Below, piece after piece: positions 63,516-64,000 of a stretch of 64,000 bases of DNA (positions are counted from its first letter, which is position 1; the number at the start of each line of letters is the position of its first letter). Made by a program: the position numbers and the translations under genes. This DNA comes from Nitrincola alkalilacustris (GTDB lineage Bacteria > Pseudomonadota > Gammaproteobacteria > Pseudomonadales > Balneatricaceae): contig NZ_WBOM01000003.1 of assembly GCF_008973755.1 (NCBI RefSeq), forward strand, positions 124,001-188,000, written 5' to 3'. Under the pieces are notes generated by a model. It searched no databases. It saw only the letters and a list, made by a program, of their open reading frames with translations, and was not told the DNA's origin.

Positions 63516-63770
63516 TTACATAAAGAATCGAGGTTTCTCTGTCACAGCGGACGGTATGGTACCGTCTGAATTAACCTCAATCAGATAGTTGGTAAGTTTT
63601 GGCTGCTGAGGCTCATTCTGATCTTCTGTATTAGCCTGACTATCCATTTCCATTTTTGCATAGGCAATATGGCAGTCGGCCTCATGATCGCTCGCCAGGA
63701 TGCCAGTGCTTGCACTGTACGCTGCAATGGATGTCAGCAGCAGAGTAGTATTAAGCAGAGACTTCTTCAT
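63516..63770 (-). CDS. Small exported protein of unknown function
   Basis: An 84-residue protein with an N-terminal signal (MKKSLLNTTLLLTSIAAYSA, likely cleaved at ILA before SDHEAD). The mature part is acidic and polar, rich in E, Q, D and N in the middle (SQANTEDQNEPQQPK), with a single cysteine and no recognised motif. It is not similar to the EF-hand protein, yet both have the same ~100-bp upstream module at the same distance from the start codon. A strong hairpin and a terminator follow. Confidence 0.7.
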   Translation of the reverse strand: MKKSLLNTTLLLTSIAAYSASTGILASDHEADCHIAYAKMEMDSQANTEDQNEPQQPKLTNYLIEVNSDGTIPSAVTEKPRFFM

Positions 63771-63860
63771 GACTCATACTCCGTATTGTTTATGTTTGTT
63801 GCTATCCGGCAATCTACAAACTGCCGATATCTGCAGTCATGCCTGTAATACAGCATATGT

Positions 63861-63961
63861 TGTGCCAGAATGTTAAAAATCATTTTAAAACAGATAGTTA
63901 TGGTATTTTACGGAAAGAGAGACTCACCAGATCTGTTTTTTAGTGTCGCCATTTAGAGACA
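63861..63961 (-). promoter_or_regulatory. Repeated regulatory module upstream of the 84-residue protein gene
   Basis: TGTGCCA (63861), TTAAAA (63873) and TTAAAA (63885), TAGTTAT (63895) and TGTCGC-N6-GAGACA (63944-63961). Distances of 12, 22 and 49 bases between the successive element starts equal those in the module at 63117. The remaining bases to 64000 hold no gene. Confidence 0.65.
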
Positions 63962-64000
63962 TTAATTTTATGCTTTATATATAAGTCATATAAATCAGTT

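Overview
The window reads as chromosome of a free-living, respiring gammaproteobacterium. Gene content and protein style resemble the Oceanospirillales/Pseudomonas side of the class: class Ia ribonucleotide reductase with YfaE ferredoxin, an Rnf complex, Pseudomonas-like purine catabolism with a membrane-bound urate oxidase, CysI plus a DUF934 protein, and a GlrK/QseG/GlrR system. This placement is from recognition of families, not from a search. No rRNA, tRNA, prophage or insertion sequence was recognised.

Layout. 1-1174: end of kbl and tdh (threonine to glycine). 1424-5426: nrdA-nrdB-yfaE behind a promoter with two NrdR-like boxes, closed by a terminator. 5635-5673: two perfect DnaA boxes. 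5714-14030 (minus): rnfABCDGE and nth, separated by a two-gene c-di-GMP/receiver-CheC cassette. 14144-21544: assimilatory sulfate reduction (cysND minus; cysI-DUF934-cysH-cysG plus). 21526-23319: selO, overlapping the end of cysG. 23364-39668: a purine-catabolism island (xdhAB, xdhC, guaD, purine permease, chemoreceptor, hiuH, uraD, puuE, allA, puuD, and TetR and GntR regulators). 39794-43546: trmN6, GIY-YIG protein, dihydroorotase, MFS transporter. 43619-47017: arsR-arsA-acr3. 47081-49644: patatin-like lipase and GntP permease. 49788-52394: a more atypical stretch with a MAPEG protein, a decayed CRISPR-like array, an ORF fragment, a DUF6172-like protein and a DEAD-box helicase. 52472-63770: a large lipoprotein, adenine deaminase, a cysteine-synthase-family enzyme, speA, a DUF1415 protein, glrK-qseG-glrR and two small exported proteins.

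How the genes work together. Adenine deaminase, guanine deaminase, XdhABC, PuuD, HiuH, UraD, PuuE and AllA form an almost complete route from purines to glyoxylate. Allantoicase is the step not found. A 16-bp palindrome (TTGACT-N4-AGTCAA) stands in front of xdhC and xdhAB, with a degenerate copy before the permease, which points to one shared regulator. A separate GT-N2-AC palindrome lies between puuE and hiuH, next to the GntR gene. In the sulfur block, CysN carries a remnant of an APS kinase domain without its P-loop, while the local CysH is of the PAPS-reductase type.

The most unusual non-coding features are a ~100-bp regulatory module repeated with identical internal spacing upstream of two unrelated small exported proteins, a 14-bp triple repeat that forms a chain of 5-codon ORFs running into gntR, and a three-unit, 61-bp-period CRISPR-like relic.
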